This document shows positions 23,870 through 33,290 of a DNA stretch of 64,000 bases, one piece after another (the stretch's first letter is position 1; every line of letters begins with the position of its first letter). Made by a program: the position numbers and the translations under genes. Source of the stretch: Melastoma dodecandrum (lineage: Eukaryota > Streptophyta > Magnoliopsida > Myrtales > Melastomataceae). Under the pieces are notes generated by a model. The model ran no database searches, was not told the origin of the DNA, and saw only the letters and a list, made by a program, of their open reading frames with translations. The stretch is taken from contig JARUPY010000397.1 in NCBI GenBank assembly GCA_029817715.1, positions 4,092,001 to 4,156,000 on the forward strand, given 5' to 3'.

Positions 23870-25277
23870 CTACCTGCCCTGCAACATGGAAATGGTCATG
23901 TCATTTGAAGCACAAGTTCGACCACTGGTGGAAGAGGATTCCTCTCCAGTGGGAGATCCCCCGTTGTAATATCCGGGTTGCTTGGGCTTGGGAAGCATAG
24001 GGTTCTCGGTGTCCGGCATCACCAGCACCGATGACATGGATGGCCTGTCCTCCACCTTCTGTTGGACACAAAGCAGGCTAACCTAAATACATCTCCGTAC
24101 TTCGGCTAATTCTGATGCTGATTTCAGTGTTGCTTGTAACGATTGATCCAGAAGCTGTGTCGGCTTCCCTTCATTCCACAAGATCCATCCCTGCAGGGCC
24201 CGAAAACACCACAAATGCTAGAACTGTTAATGGTTCAGAAAAGCTTCTACTGGGATTGAATGAGAAAGCTCCTCAAAAATGCATACGTGTGCGAGTATAT
24301 TCATGTCGTGGAAATCCGGATGATAAAATTCCCTATTTCTCTTGCCGCTTATGATCTCCATGACCAGCACACCAAAGCTGAATACATCGGATTTCATAGA
24401 GAACCACCCCTTGACAGCATACTCGGGTGCCATATATCCACTGAATGAAGCAAAAAAATGGTGAACAATGGGTTGTATAAGAAAAACTTCCATAACATTC
24501 CATAATTGTCTGAAACGATAAATCGGGAAGAAGCTAGCTAACTAAGTGCCCATGATCCTGTTTGTTTTTTCGGTCGTCCGGTTGCCATGAAAACTTCTTG
24601 CCAGGCCAAAATCGGATATTTTCGAATTCATTTCTCCATCCAGGAGAATGTTCCCTGCCTTAAGATCCCTATGTATGATCCTCAACCTCGAATCCCGGTA
24701 GAGATACAGAAGCCCTCTTGCAATCCCGATTATAATCTCAAAGCGCTCCTTCCACTTGGGGGAAGTCCCTCTTGTTTGATCTGTCAAAATTTTGTGGAAT
24801 GATTTTCCAGGTAGCAAGGAATATGTTGTCAAAACTATAGCTTATTTGATATCTTTCGCTACTGACTAACCGAAGAAATAGAGATTGAGACTAAGGTTGC
24901 ACATGTACTTGTATACAAGCATCCTCTCTCCCCCATGGATGCAACAACCCAACAACCAGACGAGATTCAGTGCTGAAGCTTAGATATCAGAATAACTTCA
25001 TTCTTGAACTCCTTCAGCCCTTGTCCTGATTCCGGGGACAGCCTCTTCACTGCAATGTCTTGTCCGGTTGACAGCTTACCCTGAACACCAGACTTACCAT
25101 TAAAAAGTAATTTCCTGAAGTTAAATTTAAGTGATTCGGCAAGATTACCTTATACACTAGGCTAAAACCACCTTCCCCGAGCTTATTGGAAAGGGAGAAA
25201 TCGTGGGTGGCTTCGCTCAGTGTTGCCAGATCAAATAGGGGAAGCTCTACATCATCTCCCTCAAGGCTAAAACCCAA
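23870..25277 (-). pseudogene. S-domain receptor-kinase fragment of a second subtype: kinase only, broken
   Basis: Exons encode a glycine loop ([30 protein letters not shown]; 25260-25150), [20 protein letters not shown] (about 25090-24990), [20 protein letters not shown] with DFGLAR (24740-24560), [18 protein letters not shown] (24450-24300), and a C-terminal tail ending at TAG 23870-23872. The HRD and DFG motifs are kept. However, the frame shifts after LQH near 24975, and an in-frame TAG stands at 24083-24085 where the family has RCIHVGLLCVQ. The extracellular part is absent. Its sequence differs more from the intact gene than the other relics do, so it comes from another SD-RLK lineage. 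Confidence 0.8.
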
Positions 25278-25616
25278 GTCTCATTCTGGTTGAGTCCATT
25301 TGGGACCTGGAAAATTGTTGATTAGAATTTGCTTGGACAACCACGTCTTGTGAGGAATTTTTTTAGAAGATTCTACGATTTTCAATATTTATCAAATGTT
25401 AAGAATGATTAAATTTAGAAAAAAATTGAGGAGATTCGGGCTAAGATCATCCTCAGACTCGGACTCGGCCTAAAATTTTTTTGACGGGCTCAGGCTTGAG
25501 CTTGACTTAACAGAACCCGATCAAGCTCGGACTCAGGCTCAAGCCTGATAAAATTTTACTCGGGCAGAACTCAGATAGGAGGTGTCCGAGCCCGACCCGG
25601 CTCATTAACACCCCTA

Positions 25617-25624
25617 TATTTAGC
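25617..25624. repeat. hAT target-site duplication, right copy
   Basis: TATTTAGC, identical to 11590-11597, follows the right hAT end ...AACACCCCTA. Confidence 0.93.
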
Positions 25625-27018
25625 TGCTTTGAAGAACAAATATTCGGGAAGTTGTTTTGAGCTGTCTTGCGATTAACACTATCCACAGGACTACACACAA
25701 CTTTTAAAAGATTATCCATAGGATTTGTGGCTTTGATTAAGGGATTCCTTATAGGCTGCAGACATGTTGTTGGATTATATGGAACTTTCATAAAAAACAA
25801 GGTTGGACGACTCTTATTGTCTGCTGTAGGACACAACGAGAACGATGGCATATACCCAATTGCATGGGTTGTGGTGGAAGGAGAAAACCAGAATTCATGG
25901 CGGTGGTTCCTTGAAATACTTTTCAGAGAATTACATGTTGGAAGTGGGCATGGTTGAACTTTCATTAGCGACCAACAAAAGGTCTGTTCTTGCAGTGTTA
26001 TTACTATGTTTTTGAAATAGCCCGTTCTAATAATTTATTATTGTCTTTTAGGGTCTGGTAAACGCCATTAGCACTCTTGCACCTAATGCCGAGTTAAGGA
26101 ATTGTTCAAGACACATATACCAAAATTGGAAAGTGAAACACAGAGGTTTATTCCTCAAGAGTTGTTTCTATAAAGCCGTAAAATATACAAACGAAGTTGA
26201 CTTCAACATTACCAGGAAGAAAATGAAATTTGGAAGAGATGGTGGCCCGAGTCCCTTCAAGTTGTTGACAATTTCCAGAACAAGGTCCTCATCATTTCTG
26301 TAAGGTTTTTTTCAATTGTTCTTGCAAGTGCGGTACACATAGTAACAACGTGTGCAAAACATTCAACTCATATATTGTTGCCGCTAGAAGATTACCTTTA
26401 ATTGACATGTTAGAGCGCATTAGACGTCTTTTACTGGTGAGACAATTAGAGAAGAAGAAGGCTGCTGCTAGGAGAGCTGATGTAGTCACACAACATGTCA
26501 GGAAAGAAATAGAGAGTATGAAAAAACATGCAGCAAAACATGTGGTGAAACCATCCATTACTGAAAAATTTGAAGTTTCTATGTCTTTGGCCTGATCAGA
26601 TAGGTTCTTAGTTGACCTAAATGCCAGAAGTTTTAGTTGTAGATTTTGGAATTACATGGAATTCTGTGTATACATGCATTGTCCCTGTTTCAAGATGGAA
26701 ACATATCGACAAGCATACATGCATGTTCTGGAACCACTAGAAGGCAACAAATTCTGGCCAGAGATAGAGGGCAATCCAATTAGGCTACCTCCTTTTAAGA
26801 AGTTGCCTGGAAGACCTAGGAAAGATAACAGAAAGAAAAGTAAAGAGGAGGACCCAAAGACAAATTCAGGTCAGTTGAGTAGAAAGGGACTTGGCATGAA
26901 ATGCAAACTGTGTGGCAACTGGGGACACAACAGGAGAACCTGCAGAAGACAACCATCATCTCAACCATCGACACAGCCAGTCAATTCTCAGTCATCCCCA
27001 TGTGAACAGTCCACATAA
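25625..27018 (+). pseudogene. MULE transposase, catalytic and C-terminal part (broken)
   Basis: This continues the transposase interrupted at 11597. The MULE core reads KGFLIGCRHVVGLYGTF and then LLLSAVGHNENDGIYPIAW with VVEGENQNSWRWFL (25720-25925). In active MULEs the first motif is GLDG with a catalytic Asp; here it is GLYG. A stop follows HVGSGHG, and later parts shift frame: HIYQNWKVKHRG (about 26110-26145), a helical stretch (26350-26595) and a decayed SWIM-type finger (VDLNARSFSCRFW near 26610-26655). The C-terminus (26656-27018) has a PGRPRK motif and a zinc knuckle, CKLCGNWGHNRRTC. The gene is dead. Confidence 0.85.
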
Positions 27019-27551
27019 GCTGTAGAAGCAGAGTTCATTTATCGGGATTATGGTATGTATTAACAGCCCTTATTATATGTTTTTACATTCTTCTAAACAT
27101 TATATATATTTTGTACTATAGGTTCCGGTCATTACTGAAGAGTGAAGGGTAAGTTGTGTGGCAAAAAATGGCATAATAGGAAGACTTGCAGCAAGAGAAG
27201 GGGTGTAGGTCCCTGTCAAGCAACTGAAACTGGTGAATTGATCCCTAAGCTTGGACAACCCTGAATGGATGAGATTGGACAACCCTTTTTTTGATAATAC
27301 ATTCTGATTGTATGGACAGGTATGGCTGATCTTTTGAATTAATGTATGGACATGTATGCCTGAACTTCTGCATTAATTCTGTTGAATTAATGTATGCAGA
27401 GATTTAATGTATTAATGTATGGACATATTTATATATTAATTATGGTTAGACAGCTTGATGGATTAATTCTGCTGATCTTATGGTGAATCAATCCATTACT
27501 GAAAACTTCATTAGAGTACAATCTGATGTAATAATAACACAACAACTATAT

Positions 27552-28030
27552 CAGATTAAAACCACTACAACAAAACTCATCAACTTTAAATCTTTATCTA
27601 ATTTTTTCATCTGCAACATCTTATACTTGATCACCTCAGTCTCTTGATGCTTAATTACATCTTCAGATTGCCTCTTTTGCATCATCTCAAGCTTACCTTC
27701 TAACATCTTTTTCGTCTCAACAAGGTGCGATATTATTTCTTTCTGGCGAGGGGGTATAAGTTTGTCAAACTGGGTGAAAAAGCCACAATCATCGTACTAT
27801 TGCAAACAAAAAAAAAATGCACCATCACATAAATCGGAACATCAGGTACATTTAACCATAAACAGATAAAGAAACAACAAGTACAGAACTTTCCCCATTG
27901 GACAACGAAAGAATCGTCTCCCTGGATTACTTCTACTCCAGGAGGCGCAGCCCATGTTTGCACCTTCTTTCACTAGTAACAGAGCTGGAATTTGCCGAGA
28001 CAGCACCTGTTTCAAAGCTCTCGCTACGAC
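27552..28030 (-). pseudogene. Reverse-strand GRF zinc-finger/coiled-coil ORF of the MULE (decayed)
   Basis: On the minus strand, about 28000-27905 reads CKHGLRLLE and, one frame over, NPGRRFFRCPMGK, a GRF-type zinc-finger core. After a likely intron, a clean exon (27800-27552, TGA at 27554-27552) encodes YDDCGFFTQFDKLIPP and then a lysine/glutamate-rich coiled coil. The downstream exon keeps its frame, but the first has stops or a frameshift. Small antisense GRF proteins of this type are often found next to plant MULE transposases, whose partner role is not well known. Confidence 0.6.
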
Positions 28031-28362
28031 TCATAATTATCAACCTGTATATTTAACAATAACAATGAATAACACATATACATACGAGCGTAACATTTTG
28101 GAATCATAAACCCAAAACCTCCAAACAACCCATTTAGAAAACCCGACTTAAAAACCCTTACGTAATCAAGAAACTGACACAAACCAGACAAACTACCTAT
28201 TCAGATAACCCTACCCAAGAACCCTTACAAAATCAACAAACAAACAATGAAGGAATCGAGGAACATGAACCAAAAACCAAGGAAAAGAGGAATTCGAGGA
28301 ACCCTAACCCTAACCGAAATACCCGAAATCGAGGAATCGAGGAATCGAGGTCCTCTGTCCCA

Positions 28363-28595
28363 GATCACCTCCGTAGAAAAACCCTAATCAAGTAGGAAAA
28401 AAAAGAGCCGTTAATTTATTTCGTTGATTATATTCTATGTAGGAAAAAAAAGACCACTTAGGAAAGAGAAAAGAGACCTTAGAAACACGTCAGATAAACA
28501 AAAAAGCTAAAATAAGGCCAAATTCAAAACTTTTAAAACGATACGTCGAAACATAAAGTTAACATATTTATTAGGCCAAATATCAAACATTTGCC
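28363..28595 (-). repeat. MULE right terminal inverted repeat
   Basis: This is the counterpart of 9990-10242. It ends ...AAATATTTGGCC / GCC and is followed by the 9-bp target duplication at 28596-28604. Just inside it (28290-28350) stand CCCTAACCCTAACC and repeated GAATCGAG units. Confidence 0.88.
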
Positions 28596-28604
28596 ATCTC
28601 ACTA
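28596..28604. repeat. MULE target-site duplication, right copy
   Basis: ATCTCACTA, identical to 9981-9989. It lies 133 bp past the SLU7 stop codon. Confidence 0.93.
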
Positions 28605-28736
28605 TTAAGAGAAACCTGGAAGAACCCCTGTATTTGTTTGTTACATTTCATTCAAATGCCAGCTTTCTTCATCATTCCACACGAACAAGAGAAGGTCTTT
28701 GGTATTTTACTCCCTGCCACCCCCTTCTTAAGGTTT

Positions 28737-31372
28737 TTAGCTGAGGAAATCCTTCATGGGATCATCATGGTGAATCTTCTTCATCCTATAAGCCTCCATG
28801 TCCTCCGGCGTTACCTCGTCGTTCCATCTCACGTTGTATTTCCTCTTCCTTTCGTCTCGCTCCTCTCTCTTCTTCTCGTCCTCCTGCAGCAACAGGATGT
28901 AGGAAACCGGTTAGATAAGTCTGCTTTTCAAGTATGTTGATTCCACTGATTATCCTGTCAATGTGTCGACGGGTATAAGGTCACTACGAACATACCTTCT
29001 TAAGGGCTTCTGCGAGTTTTGCCTGGTCAAGTACCAAGTCGTCGGGGATATCGGTTCCCCAGGTAGCCATCCTTCTCTCTTCCGACGGTGTATCAGTTTC
29101 TGCATCATTTGCTGCACCCTTCCGGGCCATATTAGCCTTCATCAGATCTGTTGCCGCCTCGGCAGCCTCAATTCCAGCAGTGCCAGTACAGTAGCTGTTT
29201 CTGATCGTCTGCCGGCAACACTTGTAACCCCACTGGTGATCTTTCCACCACGAACCCCACACGGTGGTGTGGTTATTGATGTACACGTCTTCCTCATACT
29301 TGCTCTTAGGAAGTGAAAACTCCTGAAAAAGTGAAATAATAAGAAACCATAACATAAAAGCACAGACTCGAAAAATAAAACCTCCATTAATTGCCACAAT
29401 TAGCCAAGTTTCAGCAATGTTCCCAACTTTACCTGCCCCTTCACGATCCTCCCAGCACGGTCATACTCTACTTCTCTCTCAGTTTGTCCCAGCAGGAGCT
29501 CGGGAGGGAGCTCTTCTTTTGCAGCAGCATTACCATACTTTTCTAATATTGTATCTTTCGTCTGAGACTTTAGCTTCTCCTTTATAACTTTGAAGTTCTT
29601 GTAAAGGAGTTCAGCTTGAGAAGGGGCTGCTTGCATGTGTATATCTTGCCCTTTGTCAAATGCTTCCCAGGCATGGATATTCAGCTGCTTAAACTCCAAT
29701 GCTTGGCCACTATTCCTATGTTGGTTGTCGCCCTGAAGAAGCAACAAAAAGAACAGATTTAGCAAGTATGACTAGAAAAAGTGTAAGACCATAGAACAGA
29801 TTATCAGTCTCAAATAATTCCAAGAATACTTACACCATAGAACTTCTCATTCGGATCGGCATCTGGGAGAGGATCCTCGCGCATGGACCGTGTCTTGGGG
29901 TCATAATGGGCAGAATTGACATCAAGATTTAAGAGATACTTTGCCGTGTCCTCACGAATACGTAGATTCCTGACTGTTCCAGTACTTCCACCACCAGTTG
30001 TGCGAACACGCTTCTCAACTTTTGCGAAGTCCATCTGCTTGCTCTCATCCACCTTAGCTTCATCTACCCTCAGATCATCATCGTCATCTTCCTCTTCGTC
30101 GCTAGGTCCACCTTCACCATCCGGAAGATTATTCTTCTCCTCTAACTTTTTCAGCTGTTGCTCCTTTAGAAAGGTCCTTCTAGCACCATCTCTGGCCTCA
30201 TATCTCTCAATGATAAGAGCATAACTTGAGGCATCATATCCATTCCACCGATCCCTTTTCCCATCATAGTCAAGCTCGAAAGATTCTATCTTCTCATCAG
30301 GGGCGATGTGCTTGTTTGTGAACTTGGCACCGATTTTTCTTGGTCTCTCCATGCAGGACTTAGAATTGTGAGTCATGGCACCACAGCTGCAGAAAAAGAA
30401 AAGTAATCACATCATGTAGTTCAAAAGTTGTCGTTAATCACCAGGGCATTAAAAATCCAAGAAATTTTAATTGGTGAAACTATACCCCTAAGTTTTAAGG
30501 GCCTCACAGGATTGTCATATATGTAGATTAATCATAAAAATAGTATACACAACCGAGGGAAACATTCAAAGATGTCTAATTCCCAGGCCATTGGGAGACT
30601 CCCAGATCAATTAGATAAAGGTGCTTTATTAAAATAAAAAACAAGTTCTATCTTTTAGCAAGCCACCAAACCAATGAAAGATCGAGTTCTTACTTCTCGC
30701 ATGCACCCTTCCTATACTTGTCGGCCTGGAAGATCTTCGCACCACGATCATACCATGACTTCGTATAGTTAGGGTCGGACTTCCACTTCCTTTGATGTTT
30801 CAAGCTCTGAAGTTCAATTCACGAATTGTGGTTTATGCCAAAATGAAGATAAAAACAATAAAAATTCAATAAATTAGGACAAAAAGAAGCAGCAACTCAC
30901 GGGTCTCTCGGCATTAAGATACCAAGGAGCGGAGGACATATACTGAGGTATATGGGGATTGATTTCCTTCCCATCTTCGTCGACTTCGGCCGGAGCGAGC
31001 CCCGCTTTACGTGCCTCCTCCAACTCAATCTGCTTCCTATGATCCTCCCTCGACTTAAACGTCCCTAAACACAAAAAAACCCCACACATGAATCGAACCC
31101 GACCGCTGATACTAATTCATCCCATACCTCTCAAACCCTAATTCAATCTTCCAGCCAATAACAACCCCCCGGATTGGGGAACTAACACGCCAATCCCGTC
31201 ACCAAGATCAAAACCCATAACTTAAAACGAAAAAATTCAACATACACACATGGCGAATTCAGGCGGCGAACTCATGGGACTAACAAAAGCTAGCATTTTT
31301 ATCTACCAGAGACCCAAACTCCGACAGAGGACTATGACAAAATCGGCGAATCGTACCTGCAGCCGTCGCCAT
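28737..31372 (-). CDS. SLU7: Pre-mRNA splicing factor SLU7
   Basis: SLU7 acts at the second catalytic step of nuclear pre-mRNA splicing, helping 3' splice-site choice together with Prp18. Seven coding exons, read on the minus strand: 31372-31357, 31064-30901, 30806-30694, 30386-29834, 29732-29433, 29322-28996 and 28883-28737. They join in frame to 539 codons plus stop, close to the usual plant length. The CCHC zinc knuckle spans exons 3 and 4 ([14 protein letters not shown]). Other family blocks are [52 protein letters not shown] and the [15 protein letters not shown] region. The MULE inserted 133 bp past the stop, so the native 3' untranslated region or terminator may be altered. The coding sequence is intact. 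Confidence 0.95.
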
Positions 31373-31721
31373 CTGCGATCTCTCCCTGGAGAAGCTCGAT
31401 CGAAACAGGGAATTTATCTGGGGAATTAGGTTTTAGTACAAGCCGCTATGATTTGTGCGATTGGGATTGGGAATTTATATATTTTCTACTTAATATTAAA
31501 AAATATTTTCAGATTTGATTATAATAAAATAACAATCTGATGCGAATCAAACCTGAATTTCCTTCTCTTCTTCTTCTTCTTACTATATGATTAAAAAAAA
31601 GGGGTAACAAAATACATTTTGCAATTTGCAATTACAATTCCCAAAATTGGAAAAGAAATTACGCGACGCTAAAATAATAATAATAATAATAAACTAAAAA
31701 TTAAATAGTTTATTATAATCT
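31373..31721 (-). promoter_or_regulatory. SLU7 5' flank, AT-rich
   Basis: This lies between the SLU7 start and the end of the upstream transporter pseudogene. It is AT-rich, with an (ATA) run near 31670-31692. I see no gene and cannot name a specific motif. Confidence 0.4.
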
Positions 31722-33290
31722 TCAATATTCGTCTACTTCAGTTTCACCGGACATCTCCTCCAAGGACTCTTGCCCTTTGATTCCGGCATCAGGAACGTGA
31801 ACAACATCCCCAGCAAGTTTATCATGCCCAACACGATGAGCGAGTTCTTCACCCCAATCCCGGCCAGGTATCCCGCGTCCGTCTTGGCAGGATCCTTGTT
31901 CTGTGCAAGGTATAGGAAACCGAATGCCCCAACTATGGCCCCGAGCTTGCCCGATGCGGCCGATATTCCGTGGCACGTTGACCTCATGGGAAGATCTCGG
32001 CCGGGACCACGAATGTGGTCGCATTGGGACCGAAGTTGGCGAAGAAGAAAGTGAGCGAGTACATGATCACGAACCCGATCCTGTTTCCCTTGAGAATCCA
32101 GAGTCCGTAAAAGGGAATGCCAAGGAGAACATGAACACGGTCATGCAGAAGAAACCCATGAGCTGGATGGCGAACCGGCCCATCCTGTCGATCAACGCGA
32201 CGGTGAACCGGTAACCCTGCACGGTGCTGCATAGGGCGATGAGGGTCTGGGCGCGGGCGATTCTGAAAACCTCCTCAATGGCGTTCATGGTCTTAGCTGC
32301 GGGGATCCACCCAATGGTGTCCTTTTGGAAGAGGTTCTGGCTGTAGAAAGCGACGTCGAGCAGGAACCAGGTGGATGTGGTTCCGAGGAGGTGGAGCCCA
32401 TGCCGCTTCACCAATTCGGAGGAGAAGAGACCAAACGAGTTCTTCTTGTCCTGAGCCAACTTCTGGACCTCTGGGTCTCTGCCTCGATGTCCACTTGCAA
32501 GACTGGACATGTCGGAAGCTGCCTGCTCTGCGATCTTTGTGACAAGGGCCGTGAACCGAGCGGTCTCGGGCATCTTTATGCGCCAATAGTAGGTGAGAGC
32601 GGCAGGCAGTGCTCCAACCATGAGGATTATACACCAGACGTAATCCGCCTCGGGGATGGTTGAACCGATGGGGTCGACCTGGTAGGCCGGGACAGGGAAC
32701 CTCGCTTGGAAGGCGGACGAAATGATGATGGCAAAGACACTGCCAGCCAGGATACCGAAACCCTGCATGGCGAACACAGCCGCGATGAAAGCCCCACGAG
32801 TCTTCTTATTAGCGTACTCGGACATGATGGTGGCCGACAAAGGGTAGTCACCGCCGATGCCGAACCGAAGCCAGAACCGGAAGAAGCAGAGGGTCGCCAT
32901 CGCCGACTTAGCACTGTGCCCAAAACGAAAGACCCGACGCCACTGAGCAAACAACCATGAGGATCAAAGTCAACCCGTAAACCCTCTTCCTCCAAAGCTT
33001 GTCCCCGAGCCAGCCAAAGAACAGCTGACCAGTGAGTGTCCCGCAGAGGGTAACACCATTGACGGCAGCAGAAACACTGGGAGGGGCGTCCCGGGCTTAG
33101 GCGACCCGTCGACATGGTAGTAAATGCGGCCAAGAAGCTCCGTGACGAGGGAAATGCAGAAGAGATAGTAGGCGTCAGTGAAGAAGCCCATTCCGGCGAT
33201 GATGATGGCGGTGAAGTGATACCATTGCGTCTGGGCTACATCAATACTACATTCTTTCTTTCTTTCTTTCTTTCTTGTTGATCTTGGAGG
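31722..33290 (-). pseudogene. PHT1-type phosphate/H+ symporter pseudogene
   Basis: PHT1 proteins take up phosphate across the root plasma membrane with 12 membrane helices. Nearly the whole protein is recognisable from one end to the other: [74 protein letters not shown] and the C-terminal SGETEVDEY. The frame shifts about five times, near 33085, 32924, 32108, 31988 and 31768. TDAYDLFC of the family reads TDAYYLFC. No in-frame ATG remains; a (CTTT)n run at 33252-33275 stands where the start should be. It has no introns, like many PHT1 genes. Sequencing error is less likely, since neighbouring genes read cleanly. Confidence 0.88.
33252..33275. repeat. (CTTT)n microsatellite
   Basis: Six copies of CTTT sit at the expected start of the transporter pseudogene. 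Confidence 0.85.

Larger units (their letters stand above)
11598..25616. mobile_element. hAT-type DNA element, 14.0 kb, carrying receptor-kinase genes
   Basis: The left end reads TAGGGCTGTTAATGAGC. The reverse complement of the right end reads TAGGGGTGTTAATGAGC, one mismatch in 17. A perfect 8-bp target duplication, TATTTAGC, flanks it, which is the hAT superfamily signature. Beyond the termini both ends carry the GAGC/CTCGGGC-rich subterminal repeats usual for plant hATs (11620-11775 and 25425-25600). I find no hAT transposase or BED zinc finger inside, so it is non-autonomous. The cargo is a retrotransposon gag fragment (11853-13219), a zone of repeats, and at least five S-domain receptor-kinase units all on the minus strand, one apparently intact. 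The cargo may have been captured, or in part inserted later. Confidence 0.88.
9990..28595 (+). mobile_element. MULE (Mutator-like element), 18.6 kb, split by a nested hAT
   Basis: Both ends begin GGC(G/A)AAT and carry long inverted repeats. The stretch around CTTCGACGTATTTCAAAAG in the left end matches the reverse complement of the right end, and similarity continues to a shared CTACGGAGGTGAT at 10230 and at 28363-28377. A perfect 9-bp target duplication, ATCTCACTA, flanks it (9981-9989 and 28596-28604), the hallmark length for Mutator elements. Between the ends are a decayed MuDR-type transposase in two pieces (10500-11597 and 25625-27018) and a reverse-strand GRF zinc-finger ORF (27552-28030). 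Removing the nested hAT and one 8-bp duplication leaves about 4.6 kb, a normal autonomous MULE size. The element is now inactive, because its transposase has stops and frameshifts. Confidence 0.93.

Noticed and set aside
31722..33290. Possibility that PHT1 frameshifts are assembly errors
   Set aside because: Seven other multi-exon genes in the window read without a single shift, and the start codon and a conserved Asp are also lost.
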